Source of the DNA: an uncultured Lachnospiraceae bacterium
GTDB taxonomy: Bacteria > Bacillota > Clostridia > Lachnospirales > Lachnospiraceae
Length of the DNA stretch: 64,000 nucleotides
Assembly: GCA_947626435.1 (NCBI GenBank)
Contig: CANQSB010000010.1
Location: 24,406 to 88,405 of the forward strand
Direction of reading: 5' to 3'
The notes below the pieces were generated by a model. That model ran no database searches. It was not told the DNA's origin and saw nothing but the letters and a program-made list of their open reading frames with translations. Below, one piece after another: positions 61,833 to 64,000 of this stretch; within the stretch, counting starts at the first letter, position 1, and every line of letters starts with the position of its first letter. Both the position numbers and the translations under genes were made by a program.

Positions 61833-62448
61833 TTAATGTTTTCTTTCTCCGATAGATTTTACTATATCAACCAAATCATTCTTATTAAAACCGGACTTGT
61901 CTTTTTCTGCGATCATTATCAGTAAATCTACTGCATTATATATATTCAAGGTATATGTTTCACTTCCCATTATACGTTTGGTAATTGAACGCAATATATC
62001 ATATCTGAATCCTCAGTTAAGACAATTGACATTCTCGCAAAAAAAGCCATTAATATCATATGAACATCGCCCAAACTCATAGCCGCCTTACGATATGAAA
62101 ATACATCTTGTCCTACTGGTAAAACAAGCTTTTTTAATTGTTTTTTCCACCAGCAGCTTCAAGGTACTCACGTAATTCATTGTGCATATCAACAAAATAC
62201 GACTCATAAAGTTCCTTATCTTCATCATCGAACAAAAACTCATTATAACTTGCAACCCTAACAAATCCTTCCTCTACTAATTTAGCAAAATATGAATGCA
62301 TATCCAATTCGTTAGCCGCAATATAAGGGCGCACTACCGGTTTGTATTCTAAATCTGACAACACTTTCTTAAAAATATCAAGATTTTTACCATCACATGA
62401 TAGCTTTTCAAGAAATCCTGTGTCAACTAATACTTCTTTCTTTTTCAT
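61833..62448 (-). pseudogene. PIN-domain protein disrupted by frameshifts
   Basis: MKKKEVLVDTGFLEKL...VVRPYIAANELD...EAAGGKNN*; a shifted frame continues KKLVLPVGQDVFSYRKAAMSLGDVHMILMAFFARMSIVLTEDSDMIYC, then another frame ITKRIMGSETYTLNIYNAVDLLIM...GERKH*. First shift at a T6 run (62141-62146), second near 61970-61992. Confidence 0.65.
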
Positions 62449-63255
62449 CGCTATTTTCTCCTATGTGAATTTCAAAACCTTCCTCTGCAATAGGCATGTC
62501 TGCTATGTCAAATTCTTTTTTTATTTTCATTAACAAATAGTTATCTACATTTTCTTTGCTTTCTGCATATTCAATTAATGTTCTTATTCCAGAAACAGTT
62601 TTTACACAGGTTCCATTTCCCAAATAAGTATTACTATCTTTTATAAAAATAGCTACAAACTCCAGTGCTTCTTCCTGTTTTGATGATAAATAATCTGCTG
62701 CTTCTTTTTGCATGATATCCGTTTCTTCTAATCTTCTTCTCACAGATTCATATGGCACCATAAAATCGTTCATCTGTAATACCATAACTCGAACTATTTC
62801 ATCTAACTTTACCTTTCCAGCTTTTATACCCAACTCATTCATATGCGCAAAAAATGCATCTCTAAACTCGTCTGTTGGCATAAGTAATTCTGCGGCAAAC
62901 CAGTCAGTAATATCTTCTTCATCATCCTCAGTAGGCTTCCCTTCATACCCAAGAATATTCCAGACCTTGTCTGCAACTTCCCAAATATGACCAAATTCAT
63001 GCGCTGCTGCAAAAATTTGTTCTGCAATAGGCTTAGCCGTATTTATATATACAAAATCCTTAAGTTCATTTTTAACAATTTTTTTATATGAAATCCTCTA
63101 TTTTTTTCATTTTCCAACGGATAATAAATAACAGTACATTCATTCTCGAGAATACAAAAAATACTATCTTTTATAGCAGTATTTTTAATAATACATTTCT
63201 TTTTAATCTCCAATATGATTTTTTTTATAGCTTCTACAACCACTTTGCGTTCCAT
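62423..63255 (-). pseudogene. ImmA/IrrE-type metallopeptidase split by a frameshift at a 7-nt homopolymer
   Basis: N-part MERKVVVEAIKK...NEKNRGFHIKK; after a shift at T7 (63079-63085) IVKNELKDFVYINTAKPIAEQIFAAAHEFGHIWEVADKVWNILGYEGKPTEDDEEDITDWFAAELLMPTDEFRDAFF... (HEFGH zinc motif). Confidence 0.75.
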
Positions 63256-63268
63256 AATTCACCTCTAA

Positions 63269-63296
63269 AAAGGCTGTACGTTTTCGTACAGCCTTT
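63269..63296. terminator. Hairpin between XRE regulator and ImmA/IrrE gene
   Basis: AAAGGCTGTACG-TTTT-CGTACAGCCTTT. Confidence 0.55.
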
Positions 63297-63299
63297 CAC

Positions 63300-63623
63300 T
63301 TACATAACTTCTTTTAGTTCCACATAGTCATCCAACAAGTCTAATATCTTATCAAGATTATCTGTGTTGCTGAACCCTTTCATATACTGTAACTCTGGAA
63401 CAAATTTATCTGCCTCATAACTAAGCAATTCTTTTTTTGTCTTTCCGAATACCTCAGCTATCTTTCCAATTTCTACCGGCGGTAGTATAAGTTTACCTTC
63501 AAGTATTCTACACATATCTCTGTATGTGTAATTTAATTTTTCAGCTAATTCTTCACGACTAATTCCAGAGTTCTGCATTAACGTAAAGATATTAACGCCA
63601 AGCTTTCTTCCAACATTAGCCAT
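63300..63623 (-). CDS. XRE-family HTH regulator
   Basis: NIFTLMQNSGISREELAEKLNYTYRDMCRILEGKLILPPVEIGKIAEVFGKTKKELL. Confidence 0.85.
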   Translation of the reverse strand: MANVGRKLGVNIFTLMQNSGISREELAEKLNYTYRDMCRILEGKLILPPVEIGKIAEVFGKTKKELLSYEADKFVPELQYMKGFSNTDNLDKILDLLDDYVELKEVM

Positions 63624-63907
63624 AGTCTACCTCCCTTAATAAAATACTGTTATTTCTTCACTCTACACATACTATTTGAATATCTTCCATGAGTATACCA
63701 TTTTGGACAACTCAATGTCAATCCTTTTCTGAACACATTACATATGCCATATATTCACCCATTATTCTAATATATTTATCGGATATCTTCGCTTTTAGTA
63801 TAACACACTTTTATGGAAACACTGATTAAATCAATATTTCAACTACCTTTCCGCCGCCATATATAGTATAATATAAGTATTACAAATACGAAGGACGGTG
63901 CATAGGT

Positions 63908-64000
63908 ATGAAACAGCAAACCCTTAGTGATATGGAATATTCCAACCGCAGGAAAAAGACCAAACGAGAGGAATTCCTTGATGCCATGGATGAAATGATC
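63908..64000 (+). mobile_element. Start of IS5-like transposase gene, cut by window end
   Basis: MKQQTLSDMEYSNRRKKTKREEFLDAMDEMI resembles the N-terminus of IS5-family transposases (MKQxTLSDxEYSxRKRKTKREEFL). Confidence 0.7.

Overview
The window looks like a low/mid-GC Clostridia (Lachnospiraceae-like) chromosome; taxonomy is inferred from protein style only. Main parts: (1) A 3'-truncated flagellin gene (minus strand, 1-1449, absent from the ORF track) preceded by csrA. Directly upstream is a ~0.95-kb segment bounded by two perfect 30-bp inverted copies of ATGCAACATTTTGGATAAAATGTTGCATTT. It encodes a minimal (196 aa) FimB/FimE-sized tyrosine recombinase and carries a near-consensus sigma28/SigD flagellar promoter (TAAA-N15-ACCGATAT). 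In the orientation given that promoter points away from csrA-flagellin; inversion would aim it at them. I read this as a self-contained flagellin phase switch, shown here in the predicted OFF state. (2) A GH31 glycosidase, an M15 peptidase, an ECF-sigma/ABC-2 exporter operon, ketopantoate reductase, an Rpn-type nuclease, and a substrate-binding protein / sensor-MFS / GH3-family / SpoIIE-phosphatase group. (3) A contractile injection system (CIS) locus from about 19.3 to 51.4 kb: sheath, two tube paralogues, tail-assembly proteins, LysM protein, split gpD/gpV spike, gp25, two baseplate-J proteins, gpI-like protein, PAAR-like tip, Pvc16-like cap and AAA+ ATPase. It also has three unusual membrane-anchored proteins (MORN-repeat/nucleoside-hydrolase fusion, kinase-like protein, degenerate cyclase-like protein), a 1189-aa protein with ~555-bp internal repeats, and SARP/BTAD and LytTR/GHKL regulators. 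(4) A c-di-GMP/sensory block including a substrate-binding-protein/5'-nucleotidase-C fusion. (5) A frameshifted XRE-ImmA/IrrE-PIN module next to the start of an IS5-like transposase. No database search was run; family names come from motif recognition.
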